Shown here one piece after another: positions 12,790 to 25,480 of a DNA stretch of 64,000 nt. Origin of the DNA: Cacajao melanocephalus. Taxonomy: Eukaryota; Chordata; Mammalia; Primates; Pitheciidae. The stretch's first letter is position 1. Every line of letters starts with the position of its first letter. The notes under the pieces are model-generated. The model was not told the origin of the DNA, searched no databases, and saw only the letters and a program-made list of their open reading frames with translations. Location of the stretch: assembly GCA_963573385.1 (NCBI GenBank), contig CAUYLG010065526.1, positions 186,001-250,000 on the forward strand. The letters run 5' to 3'. Made by a program: the position numbers and the translations under genes.

Positions 12790-15700
12790 GTAACATAGAT
12801 CCCACTTCAACTCCTGGTTTTGGAAATGACCAAAAACCTAGATATTAAAACAGTGATAGAAAACTTCTTTTAGGGCTTAATTTTCCAACTTAATCTATAT
12901 TCCATATTTATATTCATGTAGTCATTAGCTAACTGTACATTTTTGCTGTCTTTGCCAGTATTTCTGACAGCCATTTGACCCATTGCTTTGCCATTCCTGT
13001 AGGTTTATACTTCTATTATTTCTTTCTTTTTCATAGAAATCTTATAGTATCTGCCTTGGAACTTATAAAATCTATTTTTATACCAAACAATTCAAGATGG
13101 ATAATTTCTAAGGCTCCATGTATTCAACCTAGTTTGGCAGATCTCTAGGAAACAGATCACAAAACACCACTGAAGTCTAAACTGAAAACCAAATTTCTCC
13201 CAGACTGATGACTCACAATCTGGCTACATGTGGGCCAGTTTCTCTGGTGCAGGTTCCCAGGCAGGTTACCTTCAGGTGTCTGTCCATTCTGTTATAATGA
13301 GCCTCAGTCACTTTTTTGGGGGTGACCAGATATCTGGGTTTTCTCAGAACCATCTCAATTTATGCTTATTGTCCTGGTATAATTATTCCCTATGCACTCT
13401 CAAAAATGTCCCAGTTTGGACAAGAAATTATATGGTCACTCTATGATGTATTGCACTATACATTCCAAATTAGAACAGTACTTCATGCACACACACACAC
13501 ACACGAAAATAGCAAATGTAAGTATTAAATCCAAACTCAACTTATATGCAAAATTCAAATTGTTTGACAAATTTGATTCTATGCTTTCTGAATTCCATTA
13601 TGCATTTTGTGGGCTTATTTCCATAGTTAATAATAAAGTTTTTTAATTAAAAAATTTATAAGCCTACCAGTTAAGTATTTCTATCTACCCAAACTAAGAT
13701 AATCAAGTAATGTATTCTGAAACTAGGAATGTATCAATAATATATATTATTAGATCTCCACTTTTCATTTCTGTTAAGTTGTACAAGATCATAAATGCTC
13801 TACCGTGATCTGTGCTTTTAAAGACAATTATCGATCATAATAAGGTTGAAAACATAGAAAGAGGCTGAGAGGAGACACTGAAGAGGTAAGTTAACATGGA
13901 GGACATACGCATATCTAGGTCAAAGAAAACTGTGGGTGCAAAGCTTGGCAGCAGATAATTAAGAGGTAATATGCTTCAAGCACTACATGGATAAGCTCAC
14001 CCAAGCAGCTAAGATCAAACATCACGTAAAGAATCCAAGACGAAGAACGCAGAAATACCATGGAAATCAAGTAAAATCTAATGGGGAAACATTCATCTGC
14101 CCAAACTTAACTGATTATTTTCCTTCCCACTCTGGTAGAATAAAATTTCTGATTGTTACAGGATGAAATACTTGCTAAGGAAGGTAACTGAAGGTAGATG
14201 ACCTTGTTTGCTGAGGGATCAGGCACTATTTTTACCGGAGACAGTTTCTAGAATGACTTTATTTACTGAATATACTTTTAACAACTATTTGAGTAACTGT
14301 TATGCTTCCGTTTTGTGCTATGTGGTGGATGTACAATTAAGAGGAAAAGAAGAAAACTACAATAATATTAACAAATAATAAGAACACTTCTCTTAAGGAG
14401 TTTATTGTCTAGTCCTTTAACTTTAGATTTCATTCTTTTGCTAAATATACATTTCAAATTTTACTCTATTGATTGAATAAGCATGATACTTTTTATGACT
14501 TAAATGTCTAGTTAATTATTTAGAAAATCTTCAACATTTTTGGGGGGCAATGGATCTGTTTTGGTCATTGTCCTGGGTGCCAGGACTAATGCCTGAGAAT
14601 CTCTCATTGTAAGCTAAAGCTCCAAAATGATATTTAAGCACATTCTAAATATAAGCACAATGCTGTATTATTGGATGGAAGTGTTCATTTTCAAGAGACT
14701 CTTTTTTCCAAAAAGCTCCAGACAATTACACATTCATTGCTTTCCTTAAGTGCTATCAGTTACATAGCCACCACATAGTATTTCAACATGAGGTTAATTG
14801 CAGCTAAAGAAAAGTTTATGATTAGTCCAGACAGGTATTTTTCTTCATTGTCTAATACCATAAATCCATTAAATTCCTATCCATCTTGTCATCCTCTCCT
14901 TGAAGACTTGGTTATATGACCTGCAATACTAGTTCAGTTTCATGATTATAATTGTGATTGGCAGAGAGCTTTCAGAGTTGCAATAAATTTTGCTACAGGC
15001 AGAGAGGGATTTGGTACCACCCCAGTTCCATTGTGAAATCTGAATTTTTAACTATCTTGTTACTGGTGAACAGTTTCATTTGGAGGAAAGAAACAAAGCA
15101 ATGAATGTGTAATTCTTTGGAGCTTTTTGGGAAAGAAAGAGCTCATAAAAATAAACATTTTTACCAAATAATATGATATTGTGCTTATCTTTATAATGTG
15201 CTTAAAATACTATTTTAGAGCTTTAACTTGCAATGCCAGATTTTCAAGCATTGGTCTCAGTACCAAGGACAGTAACCAAAACATATTCATTACCCCTTAG
15301 GTTTTTGCTAAATAATTAACTGGGCGTATAAATCATAAGAAAGGTGTTATGCTTATCCAATTCTTCTGGCTTATTCTTCTGGCTTTGACAATTCCAGAAA
15401 TTTGCCTTGGAGGACAAGGTTTGAAATAGTTTATAGATACGTGACTTGTCGTCTTATTATTTGTCGCTGAAGCATACCACTGTCTTTAACCTGACATTCT
15501 GGAATTATCCTGTGTCCTTGGATTGTTTTCATGGCCCACAGATAATCCTGGGATATAGAGGAGGCAGTAGGACTCTTTTCAGTGGAAGTAATCTACACAG
15601 TTTCCTCCAGTCTATTTTTTATTTCTTTCAAAAAGCATATTTCAGGGACTTTCTGATGTATGTGTATCCGTGTGTGTGCATGTGTGTGTTTATAAACAAG

Positions 15701-16515
15701 TAGCCTGTATGCCTATGATACATGTGTTCCTCCTTGAAATTTCAGTTGTTGACATGCTGGAAAAATTGGGTACATAAATTATTTCTGCCCCTAGGCACTT
15801 TAACTTGAACGGCCAGCACTTACTCCATCGGCCACCATAGGTCTCCCTGCCCTTGGCAGCGTTACAGGGGTAATATTTTTTAACATGGATGAACAGCTCT
15901 TGAAAATTTCTCCAATGTATTAAGCATGAACAAGCCTTTCTTCAACATCAGGCTTGCATGTCTTCCCTTCACATTTATTTCTCTACAACAAACATATTTA
16001 TTGGGGCCATTATGAGAAAAAATCTCCCTCTCCATAAATGTTTGTCTTCCCCTTTGTCCCTTTTATAGGATCGTGAAGAAATGATGGAAGGTCTTGTTGG
16101 GTGGTTGTGTGAATGCCTGTATGCTTCCCCCCCACCCCCCGCAGGGCACTCCCTTTTATTGCATGATTGGCATAAAGTCTTTTATTTTTAAGCCAAACAC
16201 TATGTTTTGGTAGTTTGCTTTGGAGTGAGGAATGGGCTAAGTGACAAAATAGGAGATAAGCAGGGCTTAAGAAGTAAATGAAAAATGTGGTGTCCTCTGT
16301 AACAGCATTTGCCAAACATTTCTCCATTTACTGTACCCATTAGTGTCACTAAAGTGTACCTTGGCGTTACTGTTTTCACTGATCACGCTCTAGCCAAGGA
16401 GCTGCCCAGGATCAGTAAATTGTGGAAGTGAGATAAATGAATGCTGAGATACTGATTAATTCTTCAAAATTTTTGTGGTTCTACATATAGCCAAGAGAAA
16501 CGTAATCAAATTTTC
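12790..16515. other. long unique stretch, no gene recognised
   Basis: I recognise no repeat apart from a short (CA)n at about 13487-13504 and a C-rich run at 16126-16140. Open frames at 13228-13646, 15446-15703 and 16010-16327 (105 codons, minus) lack domains and exon signals. The composition is that of ordinary AT-rich intergenic or intronic DNA. Confidence 0.4.
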
Positions 16516-16519
16516 TGAC

Positions 16520-16750
16520 AATCACCAAGAGCAGTTATCTCTGTGGTATAGGACAATATTGTTCAGATGGCCTGATGTGTGTTTCACAGCATCTTGGTTC
16601 ATAATCAAAATAAAATTTAGGGTACATTTGAATCCTATTTGTGTGAATAATGATCATTTATGATTCTGTGGAATCTAGGATGGGGCTGGACAATGTAAGG
16701 ACAAGTTTTATACTGTAGCCTTAGGGAATAAAGAAAGTTGTTATTATAAT
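16520..16750. repeat. left arm of about 235-bp inverted repeat flanking Tigger
   Basis: It is the reverse complement, at roughly 80-85% identity by eye, of 19772-20007. Shared blocks include 'aatcaccaagagcagttat', 'tttagggtacatttgaatcc' and 'cttagggaataaagaaag'. The arm ends directly at the TA dinucleotide (16751-16752) and the Tigger terminus at 16753. Confidence 0.9.
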
Positions 16751-16795
16751 TATAGGCATATTGGAGATATTGTGGGTTTGGTTCTAGACCACCAC

Positions 16796-17461
<666 letters not shown>

Positions 17462-17639
17462 ACCACAATAAAGCAAATATCACAATAAAGCAAGTCATAT
17501 AAATTTTTTGTTTCCTAGTGCATATGAGTTATATTTACACTATGCTGTGGTCTATTAAGTATGCAATATCATGTCTAAAAATGGTGTTCCTGCCTTAATT
17601 AAAAATACTTTATTGTTAAAAAAGACTGATAGTCAACTG

Positions 17640-19430
17640 GTCCTTCAGCAAGTTGTGACCTTTCTGCTGGTGGAAAGTCTTGCCTTGATGCTGATGATTG
17701 CTAACTGATCAGGGTGGTGGTTGTGGAAAGTTGGGGTGCCTATGACAATTTCTTGAAATAAGACAATTGAAGTTTGTCTCATTGATTGACTCTTCCTTTC
17801 ATGACAGATTTCCTTGTTGTATGCAATGCTATTTGATAGCATTTTACCAACAGCAGAACTTTTTTCAAAATCAGAGTCAATTTTCTCAGACTCTGCGGCT
17901 GCATTATCCACTAAGTTTATGTAATGTTCTAAATTCTTTCCTGTCATTTTAACAATATTCACAGAATCTTCACCAGAAATACATTTCCATCTCAAGAGAC
18001 CATTCTTTGCCCATCAATAAGAAGCAACACCTCATCTATTCAAGTTTTATCATGAGACTGCAGCAATTCAGTCACATCTTCAGGCTCCTTTTTGTTCTTC
18101 TTCTCTTGGTAGTTCCACTGCATCTGCATTTATTTTCTCTACTCAACTCTTGAGCCTCTCAAAGTCATCCATGAGGATTGGAATCAATTTTTCCAAACTC
18201 TTGTTAATGTTGATATTGTGACCTGCTCCCATGAATCACAAATGGCATCTAAAATGGTAAACCCTTTCCAGTTGTTCTTCCATTTACTTTGACCACTTCC
18301 GTCAGAGGAATCACTACCTATGGCAGCTAAAGCCTTATGAAATATATTTCTTAAGTAATAGGACTTGAAAGTTAAAATGACTCTTTGATCCATGGGCTGC
18401 AGGATGGATGTTGTGTTAATAGGCATAAAAAAATTAATGTCCTTGTACATGTCCATCAGAGCTGTTTGGTGACTAGGTCCATGTCCATGTCAATGACCAG
18501 TAATATTTTGAACAAAATCCTTTTCTAAGCAAAAGATCTCAACTGCGGGCTTAAAAAATTCAGTAAACAATGTTTTAAGACGTACTGTTCACCCAGGCTT
18601 TGTTGTTCCATTAATAAAGAACAGGAAGAGTAGATTTAGCATCATTCTTAAGAGCCCTAGGATTTTCAGAAAGATAAATGAACATTGATTTCACCTTAAA
18701 GTCACCAGCTGCCTTAGCACCTAATAAGAGAGTCAATCTATCCTTTGAAGCCAGGCATCTACTTCTCCTCTCTAGCTATGAAAGTACTAGATAGCATCTT
18801 TGTCGAATAGAAGACTGTTCCATTTATATTGAAAATCTGTTTAGTGTAGCCACCTCCATGAATGATCTTAGCTAGATCTTCTGGATAACTTGGATAACTT
18901 GCTGCAGCCTGTACATCAGCACTTGCTGCGTTACCTTGCACTTTTATGTTATGGTGATGGCTTCTTTTCTTAAACCTCATGAACCAACCTATGTGGGCTT
19001 CCAACTTTTCTGCTGCAGCCTTCCCATCTCTCTTAGGCTTCATGGAATTGACGAGAGTTAGGGCCTTGGTTTGGGTTAAGAGAATGTTGTAGTGGGTTTG
19101 ATGTTCTCTCTAGGCTACTCAAACTTTCCCCACATCAGCAATAAAGCTGTTTTACCTTCTTGTCATTTGTGTGTTCACTGGATAGTACTTTTAATTCTTC
19201 AAGAACTTTTCCTTTGTATTTGCTCTTTGGCTGTTTGGCGCAAGAGGCCTAGCTTTTGGTTTATCTCGGCTTTCAACCTGCCTTCCTCACTAAGCTTAAT
19301 CATTTCTAGCTTTTGATCTAAATAGACGTGCAACTCTTTCTTTCACTTGAACATTTAGAGGCAATTGTAGGATTATTAATTGGCCTGATTTTATTATTTT
19401 TGTGTCTCAGGGAATAAGAAAAGCCCAAGG
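17640..19430 (-). pseudogene. TIGD1-like Tigger1 transposase pseudogene
   Basis: This is the decayed transposase of the Tigger1 element, a pogo/jerky-type DDE transposase like the domesticated TIGD1. The best open pieces on the minus strand are 19043-18759 (DNA-binding to early catalytic part, with '[18 protein letters not shown]' and 'TFIAREEK'), 18456-18184 (with '[12 protein letters not shown]' and '[11 protein letters not shown]') and 17995-17645 (C-terminal, with 'MLSNSIA' and 'ERKSQSMRQTS'). Frames change between pieces and several stops intervene. The first catalytic Asp, in the family motif F-N-[VI]-D-E-T, is replaced (F-N-I-N-G-T). The third, in LQPMDQ, is kept. It cannot encode an active enzyme. 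Confidence 0.9.
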
Positions 19431-19771
19431 AGAAAAAAAGAGAGATGGGGGTATTGCCTGTCTGTGCAGCAGTCAGAAAACATACAGCATTATTAATTAC
19501 GTTTGCTGCTTTATATGGGCACAGCTCCTAGCACCCCAAAACAATTACAATAGCAACACCAAAAATCACTGATCACAGATCATCATGCCAGATATAATAA
19601 TAAACAAGTTTGAAATATTGTGAGATTTACCAAAATGTGACACAGAAACATAAAGTGAGCACACGCTATTAGAAAAAATGGCACCCATCGACTTGCTCAA
19701 TGCAGAATGGCCACAAACCTTCCATTTGTGAAAAAAATGCAGTACAGCAATCTCTCTGAGGGATGCCTGTA

Positions 19772-20007
19772 ATTAAATAATAGCTTTCTTTATTCCCTAA
19801 GACCATGGTATAAAACTCATGTTTATATTGTTCAGCTGTCATCCTAGATTCTACAGAATCTTAAAAGATCACCATTGACACAAACAGGATTCAAATGTAC
19901 CCTAAATTTTGTTTTAATTACGAACCAAGACACTGTGAAATAGGCATATTGGGCCATCTGAGTAATATTGTCCTGTCCCACAGAAGGATAACTGCTCTTG
20001 GTGATTG
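19772..20007. repeat. right arm of inverted repeat, inside Tigger 5' end
   Basis: It is the reverse-complement partner of 16520-16750. On the minus strand it begins after 43 bases of Tigger 5' end (20050-20008). It finishes with TA plus a second Tigger-like terminus, CAGGCATCCCTCAGAGAGAT, starting at 19769. That terminus resembles the element's opposite end and continues into normal 5' interior sequence. Confidence 0.85.
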
Positions 20008-20052
20008 AGAAGCACAGTAAAGTGAAGTGCAATAAAACGAGGTGTGCCTGTA

Positions 20053-20795
20053 TTCGAACCAATCCCTGCTCCTATCTGTCCATTTTCTAGAGTGCTCATT
20101 TACTACTTCATGGTAGCCAGAAAAGTAAGGCAGAGAATAGGCCTCTCTGTATGTACCAAGTTCTGTATCAGGACTTCACACAATTCCCTTTTAGTCTGTT
20201 GGGGAGCTGGGTGACTGGGGTCAGAGCAGGAAAATACATTATTATGGTAATGATTAACCAGGTGAATTTGGGGCACACATCCCCTCCAATATTTATGTTT
20301 TCAACTGCATTCCATCAGATTCATTTAGAGAACAGAAAATCTGAGTGTGCTTCTTGGGAGATGTTTCTCAGAAAGCCAGTGACCTGACTAACCCTCTTAT
20401 TGGAAGCCTCTGGGAAAACCACAGAGACCAAATGACCCACTTATGTCTGCAAAGCAAAGCTGAGCAAAGACAGCAACAGAGATCAACATTGTACTCTAGT
20501 TACTGTTGTCATTGCTGCTGCTGCTTCTGCTGCTGTTCCTTCATTAGCCGATCTATTTCTGGGGAAACTTAGAAAGTTCTGTTTTTAATCTTCTAACCTT
20601 TAATGTATAACTACACTGCTGTACTTGAAGACATGAGATCAAATTCCGAGCCCTAAAAAGAACTTTTAACGTTGTATCTTAAAACATCTTGAACCTGGGC
20701 ACATATCCTACAGAGTTCTCTAATTTTTAGGACTACCAGCTACCACAAGAGTTATTTGTGTGGATGCTTTTCTATGAGTGTATTTCATTTATCTT
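20053..20795. other. unassigned sequence with short CTG-type run
   Basis: No transposon was recognised. A short imperfect trinucleotide run of GCTGCTGCTGCTTCTGCTGCTG type lies at about 20514-20537. Open frames at 20151-20572 have no exon signals. Confidence 0.4.
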
Positions 20796-20897
20796 TTTAC
20801 ATGTTTAATTTTTTTGTACTCAAGGTAAAAAATTTGATGTATGAAATGGATCAATCTTAAGTGTACAATTCAATGACTTATAACAAATATATGTACT

Positions 20898-21204
20898 GTT
20901 CTCACTCATAAGTGGGTGTTGAACAATAAGAACACATGGACACAGGGAAGGGAACATCACACACCGGGGTCTGTTGGAGGGTTGTGGGGGTTAGCAGGGA
21001 GTAGGGGGCTTGGAGAGGGATAACATCAGGAAACATACCTAATGTAGATGACAGATGATGGGGGGATGGATGCAGCAAACCACCATGGCATGTGTATACC
21101 TATGTAACAATCCTACATGATCTGCACAAGTACCTCAGAACTTAAAGTAAAAAAAAAGAAGAAAAAAAAATAAATAAAATTAAAAGTTTTAAAAATGCAA
21201 AAAA
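20898..21204 (+). mobile_element. 5'-truncated primate L1 3' end (+)
   Basis: It starts within the last codons of ORF2 ('gttctcactcataagtggg') and holds the L1PA/L1PB 3' UTR, including its G-rich polypurine tract. 'ggcatgtgtatacctatgta' and 'cagaacttaaagta' follow, then an A-rich tail at 21150-21204. The flanks carry a probable imperfect TSD (AAATATATGTACT before, AAAATATGCACT after). It is about 300 bases, a typical heavily 5'-truncated insertion. Confidence 0.85.
20979..21008 (+). other. G-quadruplex motif in L1 3' UTR
   Basis: Four G runs (20979-20981, 20986-20990, 20997-20999, 21004-21008) are separated by loops of 4, 6 and 4 bases. This satisfies the usual G3+N1-7 pattern and is the known G-rich tract of primate L1 3' UTRs. 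Confidence 0.7.
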
Positions 21205-21310
21205 AAATATGCACTCATATAACCAACAGCTTAATCAAGACATAGAACATTTCCATCAATCCAGAAAGTCTCCATATGCCCCCTTCTAATCTCTTTTCCA
21301 CTATCAACTG

Positions 21311-21410
21311 ACAGAGTCTTGCTATGTTGTCTAGTCTGGCTTCAAACTCCTGGGATCAGGCGATCCTCCCACCTCAGCCTCCAGAGACTACAGGCATGAG
21401 CCACTGCACT
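21311..21410 (-). mobile_element. Alu monomer (FLAM-like), antisense
   Basis: The plus strand reads 'gagtcttgctatgttgtct', 'aactcctgggatcaggcgat' and 'ctacaggcatgagccactgc', which is a single left-monomer Alu in reverse. No right monomer follows. It lies inside the old L1M fragment. Confidence 0.8.
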
Positions 21411-21984
21411 CAAAAGCTATCACTATTTTAATTTCTATCATCATAGATTACTTTTGCCTATTTTTGAACTTCATATAAATGTAATCATACAATATATATT
21501 CTTGTGTCTGGCTTTTTTAACTCCACACAATGTTTTGGAGAGTCTTATGGCTAAGCAGTATTTCATTATTTAACGATAATACAATTTACTTATTAATTCT
21601 CCTATTGATTAATATTTGAATTCTTTACTGTGTTTTCCTATTTTAAAGAAAGTGACTAAGTATGTTCCTGTAGAAGCTTTTTGTGAATACATATTTTGAT
21701 TTATGCATGGCATCTATTTAGGAGTAGAAATTCTGGAGTCAGCAAACCTTTAAATTGGTAAGAAACTATCAAACAGTTTTCTGAAGTAGTTGTACCATTG
21801 GTTCTCATTTTCCATATCTTTGCCAACATTTGGTGTTTTCAGTCCTTTTAATTCCGCTGTTCTTGTGGGTCTGAAGTAATAGGCCATTGTGATTTTTATT
21901 TTGGATTTCCCTAATAACTTATGACTTTGATCAACTTTTTAATGTATTTATTGACCATTCATTTACTTTTTTTTTGTAAAAGGG

Positions 21985-22753
21985 TTTCTGGTGAGAGCTC
22001 CACTGTTAGTCTGATGGCTTCTCTTTGTGGGTAACCTGACCTTTTGTTCTGGCTGCCCTTAACATTTTCTCCTTCATTTCAACCTTGGTGAATCGGATGA
22101 TTATGCAGCTTTGGGTTGCTCTTCTCGAGGAGTATCTTTGTGGTGTTCTTTGTATTTTCTGAATTTAAATTTTGGCCTGTCTTGCTAGGTTGGGGAAGTT
22201 CTGCTGGATAATATCCTGAAGAGTGTTTTCCAACTTGGTTCCATTCTTCCCATCACTTTCAAGTACACCAATCAAATGTAGGTTTGGTCTTTTCACATAG
22301 CCCCATATTTCTTGGAGGCATTTTTGTTCCTTTTCATTCTTTTTTCTCTACTCTTGTCTTCATGCTTTATTTCATTAAATGAATCTTTAATCTCTGATAT
22401 CCTTTTTTCTACTTGATCAATTCAGCTACTGATACCTGTGTATGCTTGACGAAGTTCTCATGCTGTGTTTTCCAGCTCTATCAGGTCATTTGTGTTCTCC
22501 TCTAAACTGGTTCTTCTAGAGATTCCTCTAACAGTTTTTCAAAGTTCTTAGCTTCCTTGCATTGGGTTAGAACATGCTCCTTTAGCTCGAAGGAGTTTGT
22601 TATTATCCACCTTCTGGAACCTACTTCTGTCAATTTGTCCAACTCATTCTCCACCAGTTTTGTTCCCTTGTTGACAAGGAGTTGTGATCCTTTGGAGAAG
22701 AGGCATTCTGGTTTTTGGAGTTTTCAGCCTTTTTTGCACTGGTTTTTCTTCAT
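21985..22753 (-). pseudogene. L1 ORF1p pseudogene, 3'-truncated
   Basis: ORF1 encodes the L1 RNA-binding chaperone (coiled coil, RRM, C-terminal domain). The start codon position corresponds to the CAT at 22751-22753. Leftward on the plus strand the reversed consensus can be followed through the coiled-coil region ('tccagctctatcaggtcatt') and the RRM ('gattatgcagctttgggttg' to 'aacattttctccttcattt'). It stops near 21985, before the C-terminal domain. Multiple substitutions and frame breaks are present, and no open frame covers it. Not functional. Confidence 0.8.
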
Positions 22754-23687
22754 CTTCTTGGATTTATCTACCTCTGGTATTTGATGTTGGTGACCTTCAT
22801 ATGGGGTTTCTATGTGGACATCCTGTTTGTTAATGTTCATGCTATTCCTTTCTGTTAGTTTTCCTTCTAACAGTCAGGTCCCTCTCCTGCAGACCTGCTG
22901 GAGTTTGCTGGAGGTCCTCTCCAGACCTTGTTTGTTTGCCTTGTTCTACAGCGGAGGTTTTAGAACAGCAAAGATTGCTGCCTGTTCCTTCCTCTGGAAG
23001 CTTCAACCCAGAGGGGCACCCGCCAGGTGCCAGCCAGAGCTCTCCTGTATGAGGTATCTGTCGACCCCTGCTGGAAGATTTCTCCCAGTCAGGAGGCACG
23101 GGGGTTAGGGACCCACTTGAGGAGGCAGTCTGTCCCTTAGCAGAGCTGAGCACTGTGCTGGGAGATCCATTACTCTCTTCAGAGCCAGCAGGCAGGACCA
23201 TTTAAGTCTGCTGAATCTGTGCCCACAGCCACCCCTTCTCCCAGGTGCTCTGTCCCAGGGAAATGGGAGTTTTATCTATAAGCCCCTGACTGGGGCTGCT
23301 GCCTTCCTTTCAGAAATGCCCTGCCCAGAGAGGAGGAATCTAGAGAGGCAGTCTGGCTACAGTGGCTTTGTTGAGCTGCAGTGGGCTCCACCGAGTTCTA
23401 ACTTTCTGGCTGCTTTGTTTACACTGTCAGGGGAAAAGTGCTTAACCAAGCCTCAGTAATGGTGAACGCCCCGCCCCTCACCAAGCTCAAGTGTTCCAGG
23501 TCAACTTCAGACTGATGTGCAGGCAGCAAGAATTTCAGGCCAGTGGATCTTAGCTTGCTGGGCTTCATGGAGGTGAGATCCGCTGAACTAGACCACTTGG
23601 ATCCCTGGCTTCAACTGCCTTTCCAGGTGCATAAATGGTTCTGTTTTGCTGGCCTTCCAGGCACCACTGGGGTCTGAAAAAATAAAT

Positions 23688-23689
23688 AA

Positions 23690-23738
<49 letters not shown>

Positions 23739-23740
23739 AA
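23688..23740. repeat. (TA)n microsatellite
   Basis: About 24 TA units have one CA interruption at about 23714. It lies where the L1 5' UTR consensus has only a short A-run, so it expanded after insertion. Peptides of alternating Tyr and Ile read from it are artefacts. Confidence 0.95.
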
Positions 23741-25103
23741 TAACCTCTTGCAGCTAGCTCGATGTCTGCTCAAACAGCTGCCCCGTTTTGTGCTTGAAAC
23801 CCAGGTCCCTGGTGGTATAGGCACCCAAGGGAATCTCCTGGTCTGCAGGTTGGGAAGACCACGGGAAAAGTGTAGCATCTGGGCCAGAATGCACTGTCCC
23901 TTATGGCACAGTCCCTTATGACTTCTTTTGGCTCAGGGAGGGAATTCCCCATCCCCTTGTGCTTCCTGGGTCAGGTGATGCGCCACCCTGCTTCAGCTCA
24001 CTCTCCATGTGCTGCACCTACTGTCTTAGTGAGATGAGCCGAGTACCTCAGTTGGGAATGCAGAAATCACCCACCTTCTGCATTGCTCTTGCTAGGACCT
24101 GCAGACTGGAGCTGTTCCTATTCAAACCTCTTGCCAGCCACTCCTACACATATTCTTTAACCATTCATCTGTTGATGGACACTTAGGTTGATTCCAAATC
24201 TTGGCTATTATTGACATAATGCTGCAATAAACATGGGAGTGCTGAAATCTCTTCAATATACTGATTTGCTTTCTTTTAGATATATAACTAGCAGTGATAT
24301 TGCTGAATCATATGATAGTTCTATTCTTAGTTTTTGGAACCCCATACTGTTCTCCATAGGGGTTGTACTAATGTACATTCCCACCAACAGTGTATGAGAG
24401 GTTCCCCTTTCACTACATCCTCACCAGCATTCATTATTGCCTGTCTTTTCGTTAAAAGCCATTTGAACTGTGGTAAGATGATATCTTATTGTAGTTTCTG
24501 CAACTCCTTGATGATCAATAATGTTGAGCACATTTTCACATAAATGATTGTCATTTTTATGTCATATTTTGAGAAATAGCTATTCAAATATTTTGACCAT
24601 TTTTAATGGGATTATCAGATTGTTTTCCTATTGAATTGTTTGATCACCTCATATATTCTGGTTATGAATCCCTTCTCAGATAGATAGCTTACAAATATTT
24701 TCTCCTATTCTGTGGGTTGTCATATATTTTTGATACTATTATAACAATCTTCTAAATTTTATCATCCAATTATATAGAAATATAGATTTTTTGTAGGTTG
24801 ACCTTATATACTACTACTTTGCCAAGTTATTAGTTTAATACAGTGTTTTTTAAAAAAATTTGCAGATTCTTCATACTTTCTACATCTATGGTTATGTTTT
24901 TTATAAATAAAGACTACTTAATTTCTTCTTCTGTCTGTCCTTTTTACCTTGCTTTATTGCATGGGCTGGAATCTCCAATACAATGGTGAAAACTAGTGAT
25001 GACATTCTTTCCTCATTTTTGTTTTTAAGGGGACAGTGTTTAATGTTTCACCATGCAGGCCAATGGTGTTTCATAGATTCCTTTTATCATACTGATAAAA
25101 TTT

Positions 25104-25169
25104 ACTTTTATTCTTAGATTTCTCAGGATTTTGTTTTTTCACTTTTATTCTTAGATTTCTCAGGATTTT
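25104..25169. repeat. 37-bp tandem duplication inside L1M
   Basis: An exact 29-base segment (25104-25132, beginning ACTTTTATTCTTAGATTTCT) recurs at 25141-25169. The period is 37 bases, with an 8-base remainder. Perfect identity suggests a fairly recent slippage-type duplication. Confidence 0.95.
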
Positions 25170-25193
25170 AATTTCATAAAAATTATGAATATG

Positions 25194-25480
<287 letters not shown>

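Larger units (their letters stand above)
20800..21966 (-). mobile_element. old L1M 3' region, antisense, interrupted
   Basis: Reverse L1M 3' sequence occupies 20800-20897 ('aagtgtacaattcaatgac') and resumes at about 21205 ('cagcttaatcaagacataga', 'catttccatcaatcc', 'cttcatataaatgtaatca', 'tggatttccctaataactta'). It is split by a younger L1 3' end (20898-21204) and an Alu monomer (21311-21410). No usable frame. Confidence 0.7.
21967..24145 (-). mobile_element. primate L1: complete 5' UTR plus partial ORF1, antisense
   Basis: From 24145 leftward on the minus strand lies an L1PA/L1PB-type 5' end, then about 1.3 kb of 5' UTR (GC-richer than the surroundings) and about two thirds of ORF1. The sequence then stops at an A-run of nine (T9 at 21967-21975 on the plus strand). 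All of ORF2 and the 3' UTR is absent. The YY1 site expected near the extreme 5' end (CAAGATGGCC) reads CAAGAGGTTT and is lost. An AT microsatellite has expanded in the 5' UTR. Confidence 0.9.

Noticed and set aside
16010..16327. 105-codon minus frame at 16.0-16.3 kb
   Set aside because: It shows no domain, signal peptide or splice context, and it spans a C-rich homopolymer-like run.
20511..20545. CTG trinucleotide run
   Set aside because: It is short and interrupted (CTT), below lengths associated with instability.
23588..23921. Tyr-Ile repeat proteins on both strands
   Set aside because: They are translations of the (TA)n microsatellite in the L1 5' UTR.
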